NCBI GenBank assembly: GCA_963751335.1
Contig: CAVVUB010000004.1
Span: forward strand, 310,001 to 374,000
DNA: 64,000 bases
From: Bog-473 sp963751335
Lineage (GTDB): Bacteria; Actinomycetota; Acidimicrobiia; Acidimicrobiales; RAAP-2
Reading direction: 5' to 3'
The notes beneath the pieces were generated by a model. The model made no database searches and was not told the DNA's origin. It saw nothing but the letters and a program-made list of their open reading frames with translations. The position numbers were made by a program, and so were the translations under genes. Below are positions 36,629 to 45,859 of the stretch, piece after piece. The stretch's first letter is position 1. Every line of letters begins with the position of its first letter.

Positions 36629-37147
36629 TCAGTCGCCGGCCGGGGCCGCCCGTTGGTCGAGCCCGATCTGGAGCAGGACGAGGTCGAGCCACCGACCGAA
36701 CTTGGTCCCGACCTCGGGCATACGGGCCACCTCGGTGAAGCCGAGGCGTTCGTGAAAACGGATCGACGCCTCGTTCGCACTGTCGATGGCGGCAATCATC
36801 GTGTGGAGTCCGGCCTCCTGTGCCTTGTCGATGAGGGCCCGCATGAGGACTTCGCCAACGCCAGAGCCCCAACGGTCCTGGCGCACATGGATGGTGTTCT
36901 CAACGGTGAAGCGGTAGCCCGGCCACTTGACGACGTCGCGGAACCACCCGAAAGCTGCGACGCCCACGACCTCACCCTGGTCCTCGGCCACGAGCACCAC
37001 CTCATGGGCACGAAGCCACTTCAGAACGTCGTCCTCTGTCCGCGGCGTGAGCGTCCATTCGATCGTCGTGGTGGCGAGGAGCGCATCGAGCAGCGAAGTG
37101 ATCTCAGCCCGATCGGCATCGCAAGCCGCCCTGATCAACACCTCCAT
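36629..37147 (-). CDS. GNAT family N-acetyltransferase
   Basis: A 172-residue acetyltransferase. Acetyl-CoA-binding motif A reads HVRQDRWGSGVGEVLMRALI, preceded by EVVLVAEDQGEVVGVAAFGW. Motif B is ANEASIRFHERLGFTEVARM. The last strand, KFGRWLDLVLLQ, resembles phosphinothricin N-acetyltransferase-like enzymes, so an amino group on a small molecule is the likely acceptor. ATG at 37147 is chosen over a much longer upstream extension lacking similarity. Confidence 0.85.
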   Translation of the reverse strand: MEVLIRAACDADRAEITSLLDALLATTTIEWTLTPRTEDDVLKWLRAHEVVLVAEDQGEVVGVAAFGWFRDVVKWPGYRFTVENTIHVRQDRWGSGVGEVLMRALIDKAQEAGLHTMIAAIDSANEASIRFHERLGFTEVARMPEVGTKFGRWLDLVLLQIGLDQRAAPAGD

Positions 37148-37175
37148 TGTCCCGCAGTGAGGTGGGTCGGGTTCT

Positions 37176-37649
37176 TCAGGTGATCTTGAGAACCGCTTGG
37201 AGGAGTTCCTCCCATGGGACGTTCTCCCAACCGGCCTTTTCGGCGGCACTTTTGGCGACGTCTGTCGCTTCCTCGACCCAGAGAAGTTCGATGTCTTCAC
37301 CCGGTCCGATCTTCTGATCGCCCTTCACCTCGTGCGAGGCCTGGCCCACGCCGGTCTCCACTTGAGAGCCGAATTCGGTGCCCAGCCAGATGTCTTGCCA
37401 GGCCTTGTGCGTTTCCTTGAGGCGGATCGCCACGCCTGAGAGGTGCGAGTGCTTCGGGCTCTCCGCGGTTTTGACCGCCCAATGCAGGCAATATCTGGCC
37501 CTCTTGAAGTCCCCCTTCGGGTTCGAGGCTTCTGCCTGCTGGGCGTAGTGCTCGAGCGTTGCTCGCTGAGCCTCGGGGAGGACTTCTCGGAGGTTGTTGA
37601 TGAGACCCTTCACGATGGGGGACGAGCCCGTACTGGTTTCATGCGCCAT
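37176..37649 (-). CDS. Hypothetical protein
   Basis: A 157-residue soluble, charged, largely helical protein (PIVKGLINNLREVLPEAQRA, RARYCLHWAVKTAESPKHSH, EEATDVAKSAAEKAGWENVP). I do not recognise a family. The codon usage is visibly less G+C-rich than the housekeeping genes. It is followed by the GNAT gene on the same strand with a 28-base gap, so the two may be cotranscribed. Confidence 0.6.
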   Translation of the reverse strand: MAHETSTGSSPIVKGLINNLREVLPEAQRATLEHYAQQAEASNPKGDFKRARYCLHWAVKTAESPKHSHLSGVAIRLKETHKAWQDIWLGTEFGSQVETGVGQASHEVKGDQKIGPGEDIELLWVEEATDVAKSAAEKAGWENVPWEELLQAVLKIT

Positions 37650-37763
37650 GAGCGAAACCTTACAAGGCCCCCCTCGAGGGTCCTGGTGAGATGCGGTCGT
37701 TCAGCCAGCGCCGGGACGTGCCTGGCTCTCGTCAGGTCCTCCCTCGGAACCTCACCCCTACGG

Positions 37764-37952
37764 CTATGCGGGAACCTCGTCCTTCAAGTTTTGACGCAGC
37801 CACGCTCGAACCTCGTCGGTGTCGTCGTGTCCGTGCACGGCTACCGCGTGCTGGGTAGCCGCGAGGACCACCTCGTCCTCTTCACCCGAAATGGTCAGCG
37901 TGCAACCGCTTTCGCTGGGAAAGTCTCGGCAGTCAGCAATCTTTCGGCCCAT
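37764..37952 (-). CDS. DUF1059 family small protein
   Basis: A 62-residue protein with the family start MGRKIADCRDFPSESGCTLT, an acidic EEDEVVLAATQHAVAVHGH segment and a C-terminal helix (DEVRAWLRQNLKDE). DUF1059 proteins are small stress-associated proteins of unknown function. ATG at 37952 is preceded by GAGAGGAAC. It lies 30 bases downstream of the monooxygenase-like gene and is probably cotranscribed with it. Confidence 0.82.
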   Translation of the reverse strand: MGRKIADCRDFPSESGCTLTISGEEDEVVLAATQHAVAVHGHDDTDEVRAWLRQNLKDEVPA

Positions 37953-37982
37953 GTTCCTCTCCTTCACACGTCTCGTGTGCCG

Positions 37983-38279
37983 TCACAACTTCTCGACGCT
38001 CCGTACGTCGAGATTTCGGAAGACCAGTGGCCCTTCGCACAGCGTGCGCAATTTCTCGGCAAAGGAGGCCGTCTCCGGGAGCTCAGAGTTGGCCATTGCA
38101 TCTTCGTACGAAGGGAACTCCACGATCTGCACGTATGTGTCTGGACGATCTCTGTCCTTGGTGAAAGTCCCCCGTTGCGCTTTCCGCGCCCCTTCGGTCC
38201 TTGCTCGCCATTCGCCGACCAGTGCCTCGACCTCGTCAGGTTTGGTGGTCTCGATCTCGATGATCTGAACGAACGCCAT
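37983..38279 (-). CDS. Dimeric alpha-beta barrel (antibiotic-biosynthesis-monooxygenase-like) protein
   Basis: A 98-residue protein with a ferredoxin-like dimeric alpha/beta barrel pattern: MAFVQIIEIETTKPDEVEAL, DTYVQIVEFPSYEDAMANSE, LPETASFAEKLRTLCEGPLV. Such proteins act as small oxygenases or ligand binders; no cofactor residues stand out. ATG at 38279 is preceded by GGAGCAACC. The 273 bases between this start and the next gene rightward hold a short CAGGTC triplication near 38390 and presumably divergent promoters. Confidence 0.7.
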   Translation of the reverse strand: MAFVQIIEIETTKPDEVEALVGEWRARTEGARKAQRGTFTKDRDRPDTYVQIVEFPSYEDAMANSELPETASFAEKLRTLCEGPLVFRNLDVRSVEKL

Positions 38280-38552
38280 GGTTGCTCCTTGGACGCGTCT
38301 CCTCGATCGCAAGGTAACGCCGCGAACCGCGGTTTGCAACGGGTGATGTCCTTTTTGGACGGCAAGACGTCTCTGCTGGTCGGGGCTTCGTCCAGGTCCA
38401 GGTCCAGGTCCGTCAATGCGTTGTCACACTGGAATCTCAGAAGGAGCAGAGCGACCCAGTTGCGTGCGGCGTCGCCGACCGTCACACGAGTGCCGAAGCA
38501 TGCACACCGGCCCGGCGACTGGCACCCTTGTGACTTGCCTGGCAGCATCGGG

Positions 38553-39964
38553 ATGACGCCGTTCGAACCTCCTCGCCGCCGCGAGCGTCAAGGAGAGGTG
38601 CGACTATTCAGACTCCCGTGTGCGTGGTTCTGGCCCTATCGCGCCCCGGCACGAGCCGTCGCAATCGTGTCTTGGGCTTGCGTGGTGATGTTCGCTCTCA
38701 CGACCACCGCTTCTCGGGTGGCGGCGGACCCGAGGCCGACTCCGAATCCGTCGGACTCCACGTGTGAGCTTCCTGCGCTACCCCATGGTGTCACCGGGTC
38801 ATCGAGCGGAGCGGACGAGCTCTCCGGTCCTGCGGTCTCCGCACTGACTGGAGGAGCGGCGCGTCACGGCTTCTCCCTCGACGGTGGCGACCTGGTCGTC
38901 AAGCCTCCACCACGCGGCGAATCGCCTGTTCTCAAGGCCGGGCAGGCCGTGTGCGGCGCGATGGCCTCGACCGGCGGACTGAGCGGTTCAGTGGCTCAGG
39001 GCGTGGCGGTTGGGTATGGCCAGGTGAGCATCGCCAGCAGGTTCTTCCCCGTCGTCACCGGCTTTCCCGCCCCAGGAGATGTTGCCGTCAAATACCCGAC
39101 GGTCTCGTCGTTTCATGACCGGCTGGCCTGGTTGGTGGTGGTCCACGCAAATCTTGTTGCGTTCGGTTGCCCGCAAGAGAGAGCCCCAGTGCACGTCGTC
39201 CCGCGCCCGAGCGACCATGGCTACAAGGTGTTCATGGTCGACGCCCGCACCGGCTCCGATGCCCTCATCTATACCGAGGGTGGCGCCGGGGGATGCACGA
39301 CCGGGGCTCGCGTGCCACCCACGGTCGGGGTGGCCGAAGAGTCGGTCTCCGTGCCTTGGACGCTCGTCTCGACCGATCCGGGCGGATACTCGGGAACGAT
39401 CTCGGCGACAGTCCTTCCCTGCGACCAGGTCCCGGGCACCGTCCTGGTCGACCGGGCCGGCCCGAACGTCGTCGTGGAGGTCACCCGACCGTTCGGTCCT
39501 CCGTGCGGGGCGCCCGACACGGTGCCTCTCACTCTTCACGCAGCAGTGGTCACAGCCGATCTGCCTGCTGTGATCGGCCATGACCCCGTCGGATTGACCA
39601 ACCTGCTGAGCCTGCAAGCCTCAAGACTGCCTCGGACACCATCGACGACCACGACCACGACGCCGGCCTTGGTCCCGTGGATGCATCCACGAACGGGCAC
39701 ACCCTCGAGGTCACAGTCGGCCAGGTGGTCACGGTTCAGCCTCTGCCCGGAGCTCAAGGGTTGTCCTTGACCAGTCCCGCCGTGTCGAGTGATCCCGCTG
39801 TCCTCGGTGCGCTGACGTCGAACCCGCAACCCGTCGTCGCCGAATTCCGTGCCTGGAAGGAGGGAACGGCTGAGATCATTGTGCCGAAGAGTGCGTGCAT
39901 CCATCCCGGCTCGGATCAGCTGCCCTGTCGCAGCCCCTTCGTCGTGCATGTCGAAGTGCACTGA
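38553..39964 (+). CDS. Secreted protein of unknown function, frameshifted near 39675
   Basis: About 470 residues in two frames. The N-terminus has a basic stretch then AVAIVSWACVVMFALTTTAS, a signal peptide or anchor. The body is Val/Thr/Gly-rich with several Cys (STCELPALPHG, LVAFGCPQERAP, GGAGGCTTGARV), suggesting an extracellular beta-rich fold with disulfides. A Thr-rich linker precedes a break at about 39670-39678. The last 95 residues (GHTLEVTVGQVVTVQPLPGA, FRAWKEGTAEIIVPKSAC) look like an Ig-like or chagasin-like beta domain. I recognise no family with confidence. The base composition is less G+C-rich than flanking housekeeping genes. Confidence 0.6.
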
Positions 39965-40044
39965 GGGCGGGGAGACGTTGAACACGGAGTCTGATGTATG
40001 CGACGAAGGTGCTCAACCTCACGTCAGGCGGACTCGGCTTTGGG

Positions 40045-40449
40045 TCAGAACAGGTAGTCGATGAAGTACATACCTGTCGGTTCCAGCCACCAGAGGGTGC
40101 CCGTGGGCATGAAGCCTTCAAATTTCTCAGCACACGCCGCGAGTGCCCCCGTGGTCTGTGGCTCGTCCACCACGCCGCACTGGCCGCCTCCATGCAGCTC
40201 TCTCCGTTTCCGCCATGGTGGAGCGTATTCATCGATAGTGAAGGCCGCGTGATGGCTCCCGAGAAGGTTACCCAGCAGGATCGACTCGGCGCGCACGAAG
40301 AAGTAAAGACGGCGGTCATCGCTGAAGTACGGTGCCGTGTTGGCGTGAGGGAGTCCGGTGAACGAAGACGTCGAGATGGTTACTGCGTGATTGTTGCGTA
40401 GATACCTATCCACCTCATCGTTGAACTCCGTGTCGGTGCGTGTCTGCAT
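40045..40449 (-). CDS. Pyridoxamine 5'-phosphate oxidase-family (FMN-binding split barrel) protein
   Basis: A 134-residue protein. The pattern HAVTISTSSFTGLPHANTAP, YFSDDRRLYFFVRAES and LLGNLLGSHHAAFTID follows the PNPOx-like split-barrel fold that binds FMN or F420. The C-terminus is Trp/Phe-rich. It is probably a small oxidoreductase, not the pyridoxal synthesis enzyme itself. It stands alone; the 209 bases upstream of it towards the ABC permease hold nothing identifiable. Confidence 0.65.
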   Translation of the reverse strand: MQTRTDTEFNDEVDRYLRNNHAVTISTSSFTGLPHANTAPYFSDDRRLYFFVRAESILLGNLLGSHHAAFTIDEYAPPWRKRRELHGGGQCGVVDEPQTTGALAACAEKFEGFMPTGTLWWLEPTGMYFIDYLF

Positions 40450-40658
40450 GCGTTCTTTGGGACCTCACCGGTAATTGTTCTTCGACGGAAGCTCAATCCT
40501 ATTCCAGTGGGTGGACTCGAAGAGGAACGTTGCGAGTGGACCATGGCGGTGCGTTTCGAGATCGTGGCGAGCCACCCGCCTCACCTCGTCACCGCGAAGT
40601 TGTCGGGCCGAGGGACGTCAAAGTTGGGATCACCAAGGCAGTCTCCACTTGGCCAGGG

Positions 40659-41387
40659 TCAGGCCCGGTTGGTGTCGCGCCGGTAGACGAACACGGCGAG
40701 GGAGAGGAGGGCGGCGGACCAGACGGCGATGACGATCCACCCTTCGGCCGGCCAGCCCCCGCTACCCACCGCGGTCTTCCCGGCCTGGACAAGCCAATAC
40801 GAGGGCAGTGCCTTCATGATCTGGAACAACGGCCCCGACTTGGCCAATAAGAAGGCATACGCGCCGCCGAGGAGGGCGAACAGCGTCACGATCCCGCCCA
40901 CCGCCACCGCCACCGAGTCGGCGGGCAGGAGGTGCCCGAGCACGATGCCCAGAACGGTGAAGGGGATCAGGCCGACGAGGAGGAGTCCTATCAAGGTCAG
41001 CCATTCCTCGCACGAGAGCCGCACGCCCAGGGCGGTGCCGGCGAGGCACAGCACCGCGATCGTGAGCACCGCCCGGAGGTAGCCGGAGACCACCTTGGCG
41101 GCGAAATAGCTCCGCGTCGTGAGCGGGGTGATCCGCATCTGGCGGGTCCAGCCGACCGACCGTTCCGCAGCGATGACCGCGCCGCTGGAGATGACGGCGG
41201 ACATGGTGCCGAGGGCCGCCATGCCGGTCATGAAGTAGAGAGGGAACGCCGCTCCGTCGAAGTGCTGGTGGCGATTTCCGCCGGCGATGACGAGATACAA
41301 CACGAGCGGAAAGGTCAGGGAGAGGATCAAGAAGCGCCGGTTGCGGAAGCTCCGGAGCACCTCGAAGCGGAGATAGGTCGTGGCCAT
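40659..41387 (-). CDS. ABC-2 type transporter permease
   Basis: A 242-residue integral membrane protein with six hydrophobic segments (FLILSLTFPLVLYLVIAGG, YFMTGMAALGTMSAVISSG, LIGLLLVGLIPFTVLGIVLG). SVGWTRQMRITPLTTRSYFA is the typical cytoplasmic loop of ABC-2 exporter permeases. It starts three bases after the ATPase stop and forms an export pair with it. The substrate is unknown; the divergent two-component system suggests an inducible drug, peptide or lipid exporter. Confidence 0.88.
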   Translation of the reverse strand: MATTYLRFEVLRSFRNRRFLILSLTFPLVLYLVIAGGNRHQHFDGAAFPLYFMTGMAALGTMSAVISSGAVIAAERSVGWTRQMRITPLTTRSYFAAKVVSGYLRAVLTIAVLCLAGTALGVRLSCEEWLTLIGLLLVGLIPFTVLGIVLGHLLPADSVAVAVGGIVTLFALLGGAYAFLLAKSGPLFQIMKALPSYWLVQAGKTAVGSGGWPAEGWIVIAVWSAALLSLAVFVYRRDTNRA

Positions 41388-41389
41388 GA

Positions 41390-42305
41390 TCAGACCTCCT
41401 GTCGCATGCTGTCGTTGATGGTCGTTGTGTCGGCGGTGAGGGCGACGAAGGCCTCTTCGATGCCGGCTCCGAACACCTCGATGTCGTGGGCGGCCGGGAA
41501 CCTCTCGAGGAGGTCGCGGAGTGCGCGGTCCGAGTCGCCGCTGGTCAGGGTGACGGTGTCACCGTGCCGGTCAACGACGGCAATATCGGCCAGCTCGGCG
41601 AGCGCCGCCGCCTCGGCGCCCGGCAGCGTGGCGCGGATCGTGCGACCGCCTACCCTGGCCTTGATCTCCGTGGTCGAGCCGTCGGCGACGACACGGCCCC
41701 GAGCCAACAGGATGATCCGGTCAGCGTAGGCGTCGGCCTCCTCGAGGTAGTGGGTGGCGAAGATGACCGTCTTCCCACCGGCCGCGACAGTGCGCATCGA
41801 CGCCCAGAATTTCGCGTCGGCTCTCGACGTCGAGGGCGGCCGTCGGCTCGTCGAGCACCAGGAGATCGGTGTTGGCCACGAGGGCGATGGCGAAACGAAC
41901 CCGCTGGGTCTGTCCGCCGGACAGCTTGTTGGTGCGGCGATCGGCGAAGCCCGCAGTGCCGCTGAGTTCCAACGCCTCGCCCACGGCCAGCGGGCGCGGG
42001 TAGAGCGAGGCGACCATGGTGACCAGTTCGCGCACGCTCAGGTACTCGACCAACGAGCCGGTTTGCAGCATGCCGCCGACGAGGCCTGCGGCGATCGCCG
42101 CTGACGGCGGGCCGCCGAAGAGCGAGACCCGGCCTGCGTCGGGCCGGGCGAGCCCCAGCACCATGTCGATCGTCGTGGACTTGCCGGCCCCGTTGGGACC
42201 GAGGAGCGCGAGGAGCTGGCCCTGGGGGACCTCGAAACTCACGTCCTCGACCGCCACCAGCGGCCCGTACCGTTTCGTCACATGGTCGACGACGATGGCG
42301 TTCAT
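41390..42305 (-). CDS. ABC transporter ATP-binding protein, frameshifted
   Basis: ATPase of the exporter. The first part reads MNAIVVDHVTKRYGPLVAVE, Walker A LLGPNGAGKSTTIDM, the signature LSGGQTQRVRFAIAL and Walker B DLLVLDEPTAALDVESRR. After a frame change near 41805-41825 the H-loop segment TVIFATHYLEEADAYADRII and the C-terminal ABC-2-type domain follow. One indel restores a protein of about 305 residues with every motif. ATG at 42305 gives the family start; ATG at 42332 is an alternative. It is divergent from the histidine kinase gene, sharing a regulatory gap of about 220 bases. Confidence 0.88.
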
Positions 42306-42528
42306 CGAATCGTCTCTTGCGTTGGGAGGCATCGGCGTCCTTCCGGGTCGTGGGATCGGTGCTCCCAGCGTGCGACAGAGGGTGCCTTCGGCGCATCGGC
42401 GTGGGGGTTGAACCTCGCCCACACCCGCGGTTCAGCCCTGGTCAGAGCCGCCTCCACCCTCGGGCAGAGGCTGCGCACCACCCTGGGGCCGATGTGGGCG
42501 GGCGCCGCTTCGTCTTAGAATTCATCTG

Positions 42529-43765
42529 GTGAGCGTCGACCACGCGACCACGCCGACCCTGGACAGCCTCCGCCGCAGCCGGGCCCTGCACGAGACTTTG
42601 CAGCGCCGCATCCGGATCTTCGCTCCGCTCCTGCTGGGCGTGTTCGTCCTCGCCGCCTTTCAGGCCCAGCCCGGTCCGGGCCTCGCCGGCCGGGGCGTTG
42701 GCGTGTCGATCGGGGTGGCCGGCTATGTCGCCGCGGTCATCGGCGCGGTCGTGGCGTTCGGCGGCGCTCACGCACCCGATACCGCCCGGCCCGCGGCCGC
42801 CCCCCAACTCGCCATCGCCATCGTCATCTTCGCCAGTTCGGTGACGCTGCTGAGCCTGCAGCCGACGGGACCCGGTGCCGAAGGAGCGTTCCTGGGCGTC
42901 CTCGTCTTTGCCCGCCTGCTCCCAGGGCAGATCGCCCTCCCGCTGGCTGCCGTGGCCTTCGTTGCGCTCGAGGTGATCATCGGCTTCACCGGCCAAGGCC
43001 TTGCCGGCCTCGTGATCCTCGGCACCCTGGCGGGTTGCTATGGGCTGCTGTTTCTCGGCGTGCGGCTGCGTGAGTCCAACGAACAGGCCGAGACGCTGCT
43101 TGTTGCGCTGGAGCAGAGCCGGGCGGTTGAGGCTCGGGCTGCCGGCATGGCCGAACGCCAGCGACTCGCCCGCGAGATGCACGACGTGCTCGCCCACTCT
43201 CTCTCGGGCCTCCTGCTCCAGCTCGAAGGAGCCCGGATGTTGGCCGTGGAGCATCCGGGCGACCCCCGGCTCCCCCAGGTCATCGACCGGGCCCACCACC
43301 TGGGCAAGACCGGATTGGAGGAGGCCCGTCGGGCCATCGGGATGCTCCGCGACGACCAACTCCCCGGGCCCGAGGGTCTCGCAGACCTTGCCGCGCAGTT
43401 CGAGGACGACCGGGGGATCCCATGCCGGCTCACGGTTTCCGGTGAAGAACACCCACTGGGATCCGAGGCTCGTTTGGCGCTGTACCGGGTGGCACAGGAG
43501 GCCCTCACCAACATCACCAAGCATGCTCGTCCCGAGCGCGTCGAGCTCCATCTCGCCTACGACCCCGACGTCACCCGCCTCCGGGTTGAGGATTTCTCAC
43601 CGCCGGGTGCCGCGGCGTTGTCGACGGACACGGGCACGCTGCAGCGGGGAGGACAACGGCTACGGCCTCACCGGCATGCGCGAGAGGGCCGAGCTCCTGG
43701 GCGGATCGCTCGTGACCGAGTCGACCTGCCGCGGCTTCCGCGTCGAACTGGATGTGCCGGTATGA
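42529..43765 (+). CDS. Sensor histidine kinase (HisKA_3/DesK-like), frameshifted
   Basis: Membrane sensor kinase of about 412 residues. Five or six hydrophobic segments span residues 28-180. The dimerisation box with the phospho-His reads RLAREMHDVLAHSLSGLL (His at about 217), typical of NarL-partner kinases. The N-box is RVAQEALTNITKHA. The G-box (DNGYGLTGMRERAELLGG) and C-terminus (CRGFRVELDVPV) lie in another frame, so an indel occurs at about 43600-43655. The stop overlaps the regulator ATG (ATGA). It is divergent from the ABC exporter it probably controls. Confidence 0.87.
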
Positions 43766-44424
43766 ACCGGCACATCCGGGTTCTTATCGCGGACGATCAG
43801 CGGGTCGTCCGCGAGGGGCTGGCCATGGTGCTCGGGCTCCTTCCCGACATCGACGTGGTGGGTGCAGCCTCGGACGGCACCGAGGCCGTCGCCATGGCGG
43901 GTGCGCTTCACCCCGACGTGGTGTTGATGGACTTGCGGATGCCCCGCTGTGACGGCGTCGAGGCCACTCGCCAGCTCCGTCAGCGAGAGCCCTTGATCAA
44001 GGTCGTGGTGCTGACCACCTACGCCGATGACCGGTCGGTACTCGATGCGCTCCGGGCGGGTGCGCGTGGGTATCTCACGAAGGACGCGGGAGGCGAGGAG
44101 ATCCGCCGGGCGCTCCTCCAGGTTCTCGAGGACCAGGCGGTCATCGACCCCGCCGTCCAACATCACCTGGTCGATGCCATCGCCACTGGCGGCCCGCGCC
44201 GGGCTCCGACGGCGCCTGCGCACCTCCCAGACGGGATCACGGCGCGGGAGGCCGAAGTGCTGGAGCTGATCGCCTCAGGACTCTCGAACGGCGAGATCGC
44301 CGAGCGTCTCGTCGTCAGCGAAGGCACCGTCAAGAGCCACATCAACCATCTCTTCGCCAAGATCGGCGCCCGGGACCGCGCCCAGGCCGTCTCCTACGCC
44401 TACCGGCAGGGTCTCGCCGGTTGA
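43762..44424 (+). CDS. NarL/FixJ-family response regulator
   Basis: A 220-residue regulator. The receiver domain has RVLIADDQRVVREGLAMVLG, the phospho-Asp in DVVLMDLRMPRCDG (about residue 56) and the conserved Lys in ARGYLTKDAGGEEI. The C-terminal LuxR-type helix-turn-helix is TAREAEVLELIASGLSNGEI with VSEGTVKSHINHLFAKIG. ATG overlaps the kinase stop. It is probably the activator of the divergent ABC exporter operon. Confidence 0.94.
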   Translation: MNRHIRVLIADDQRVVREGLAMVLGLLPDIDVVGAASDGTEAVAMAGALHPDVVLMDLRMPRCDGVEATRQLRQREPLIKVVVLTTYADDRSVLDALRAGARGYLTKDAGGEEIRRALLQVLEDQAVIDPAVQHHLVDAIATGGPRRAPTAPAHLPDGITAREAEVLELIASGLSNGEIAERLVVSEGTVKSHINHLFAKIGARDRAQAVSYAYRQGLAG

Positions 44425-44537
44425 GCGTCGCTGGGCTCCATCGTGACCACCCCGAGATGCGGCCCGGTCGTTACGATCCGAACCGACACAGTGGCCGGTT
44501 CAACTCACTCGGGTGCGTGCCGTAGCGGCATTGCCGA

Positions 44538-45008
44538 CTACCGGGTTTCGCCATCGAGCGCCGAATGCATCTCGACATCCCAGTCTTCGGTCCCCAAGAC
44601 CCGAAGTTGTCGCTCGGCGATGCGCCAACCTTCGGGAAGGCGGACAACGACGTCGTGGTAGTAACCCCACAAGCGAGGTGTCGTTCCGTCTGCTCGCTGG
44701 TGCCAGGCGTACACGGATGTGCGCACGGACGCACGATTGAGGTCCTCGAACGTCACGAGGACGTTCGCGTTGTGGTGGCTCGTTGCCGCATATCCAACAT
44801 CGGGATGTCCGAACATCCGCCGGAGACCGGCCCTCGATTGCACGGGCGCCCAGCTGGGTCCGTAATCGACCACACAGTCCTCGGTGAAAAGTTCGACGAC
44901 TTCGTCGTAGAGCCTGTGATCGACGCAGTACGAATAGCGGTGGACGAGGTCGACGATCTGGTCCTTGTCGAGAAGTCGCCGTAGTGCGGCAGCGTCGTCG
45001 TTGTCCAT
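44538..45008 (-). CDS. SnoaL-like (NTF2-fold) protein
   Basis: A 156-residue protein with the NTF2-like cone fold typical of SnoaL_4 proteins: LRRLLDKDQIVDLVHRYSYC, LYDEVVELFTEDCVVDYGPS, HHNANVLVTFEDLNRASVRT, WGYYHDVVVRLPEGWRIAER. Members include ring-hydroxylating dioxygenase small subunits and polyketide cyclases; no specific activity can be assigned. ATG at 45008 is chosen over an upstream extension; GGAGGACC lies just before it. Confidence 0.8.
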   Translation of the reverse strand: MDNDDAAALRRLLDKDQIVDLVHRYSYCVDHRLYDEVVELFTEDCVVDYGPSWAPVQSRAGLRRMFGHPDVGYAATSHHNANVLVTFEDLNRASVRTSVYAWHQRADGTTPRLWGYYHDVVVRLPEGWRIAERQLRVLGTEDWDVEMHSALDGETR

Positions 45009-45153
45009 CGGTCCTCCTAGGCTGATGCGCCGCGTCCACGCAATCAGGTCCGACCAGTGCACATTGTCTCCCATCCGGGGTCCTTGCCTACACGTCTCAC
45101 TGTGCGAGACGCAGACACCCTTCGGTCCAGCAGGAGCTGCCAGACTCGAGCCT

Positions 45154-45567
45154 GTGCCATCGATCTCCGGCCGTGTCGAGGTCAATCTGACCGTCCGTGA
45201 TCCCGCAACGAGTGCAGCCTGGTATTCGGAGCTCCTGAACCTCGAGGTGCTCTACGACCACGCAGGTGAAGACGGTCGGTTGCGGTACATCGCTCTGGTG
45301 GAGCCCGAAAGCCGCTTTGTCCTCGCCCTCGTCGGTCACCAGGAGCACTCCGGCGAGCCCTTCAGCGAGTTCCGCGCGGGTCTCGATCATCTGGAGTTCT
45401 TGGTTGAGCGCCGAAAAGACCTCGACGAGTGGGCGGAGAGATTGAACCTGCTGAGGATCCCGCACTCAGGAGTCAAGGAGCCCGAGTACACCCGGAACGC
45501 CATGCTCACCTTTCGCGACCCCGACAACATCCAGCTGGAGTTCTTCTGGAGGGCACCGACCCGATAG
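45154..45567 (+). CDS. VOC (glyoxalase/bleomycin-resistance) family protein
   Basis: A 137-residue protein with one vicinal-oxygen-chelate module: VEVNLTVRDPATSAAWYSEL, FRAGLDHLEFLVERRKDLDE, and TFRDPDNIQLEFFW with the metal-binding Glu. It may be a dioxygenase, isomerase or resistance protein. GTG at 45154. It is divergent from the SnoaL-like gene with a 145-base gap. Confidence 0.85.
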   Translation: MPSISGRVEVNLTVRDPATSAAWYSELLNLEVLYDHAGEDGRLRYIALVEPESRFVLALVGHQEHSGEPFSEFRAGLDHLEFLVERRKDLDEWAERLNLLRIPHSGVKEPEYTRNAMLTFRDPDNIQLEFFWRAPTR

Positions 45568-45681
45568 GGGTCCGACCATCCCCGCAGAATGGCTGGGCCC
45601 ACAGCTGCCGCCAAAGAAGTCCTGTGACCCTTCGGACTGAGCCGTCGACTTTTTTCGCCGGCGTGTCGATCGGGTCCGTCT

Positions 45682-45840
45682 GTGCCGATAGCCAGATCTG
45701 ATGCTCTGGCTATTGCTCGAGAGCGCTGTGGCACAGAGGACACGCTCGAGCGCTTCGGGCCAGGCATCGCCGATCGGCTCGGGTCCTTGGGGCTCGCGCT
45801 GCACCCGGACAAGAACAAAGTCGTCCTTCCCGGCCATGGC
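45682..45840 (+). pseudogene. Possible reverse-transcriptase fragment (group II intron type)
   Basis: In the 292-base gap before yifB, frame 1 reads DRLGSLGLALHPDKNKVV (45769-45822). It resembles the segment downstream of the YADD box in group II intron reverse transcriptases, where RLxxLGLxLHPxKTxVV is common. No YADD box, other RT block or intron RNA structure is visible, and the frame is not continued. It may be a relic or a chance match; confidence is low. Confidence 0.25.
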
Positions 45841-45859
45841 GAGGCGACCGTTCTCCGGC

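Noticed and set aside
37443..38552. Long plus-strand extension in front of the secreted protein
   Set aside because: It runs antisense through the DUF1059 and barrel-protein genes. The signal-like segment follows the ATG at 38553, so the real gene starts there.
42529..44424. A single 631-residue hybrid histidine kinase-response regulator
   Set aside because: The G-box of the kinase lies in another frame, and the regulator has its own ATG overlapping the restored kinase stop (ATGA). The fusion is a product of one indel.
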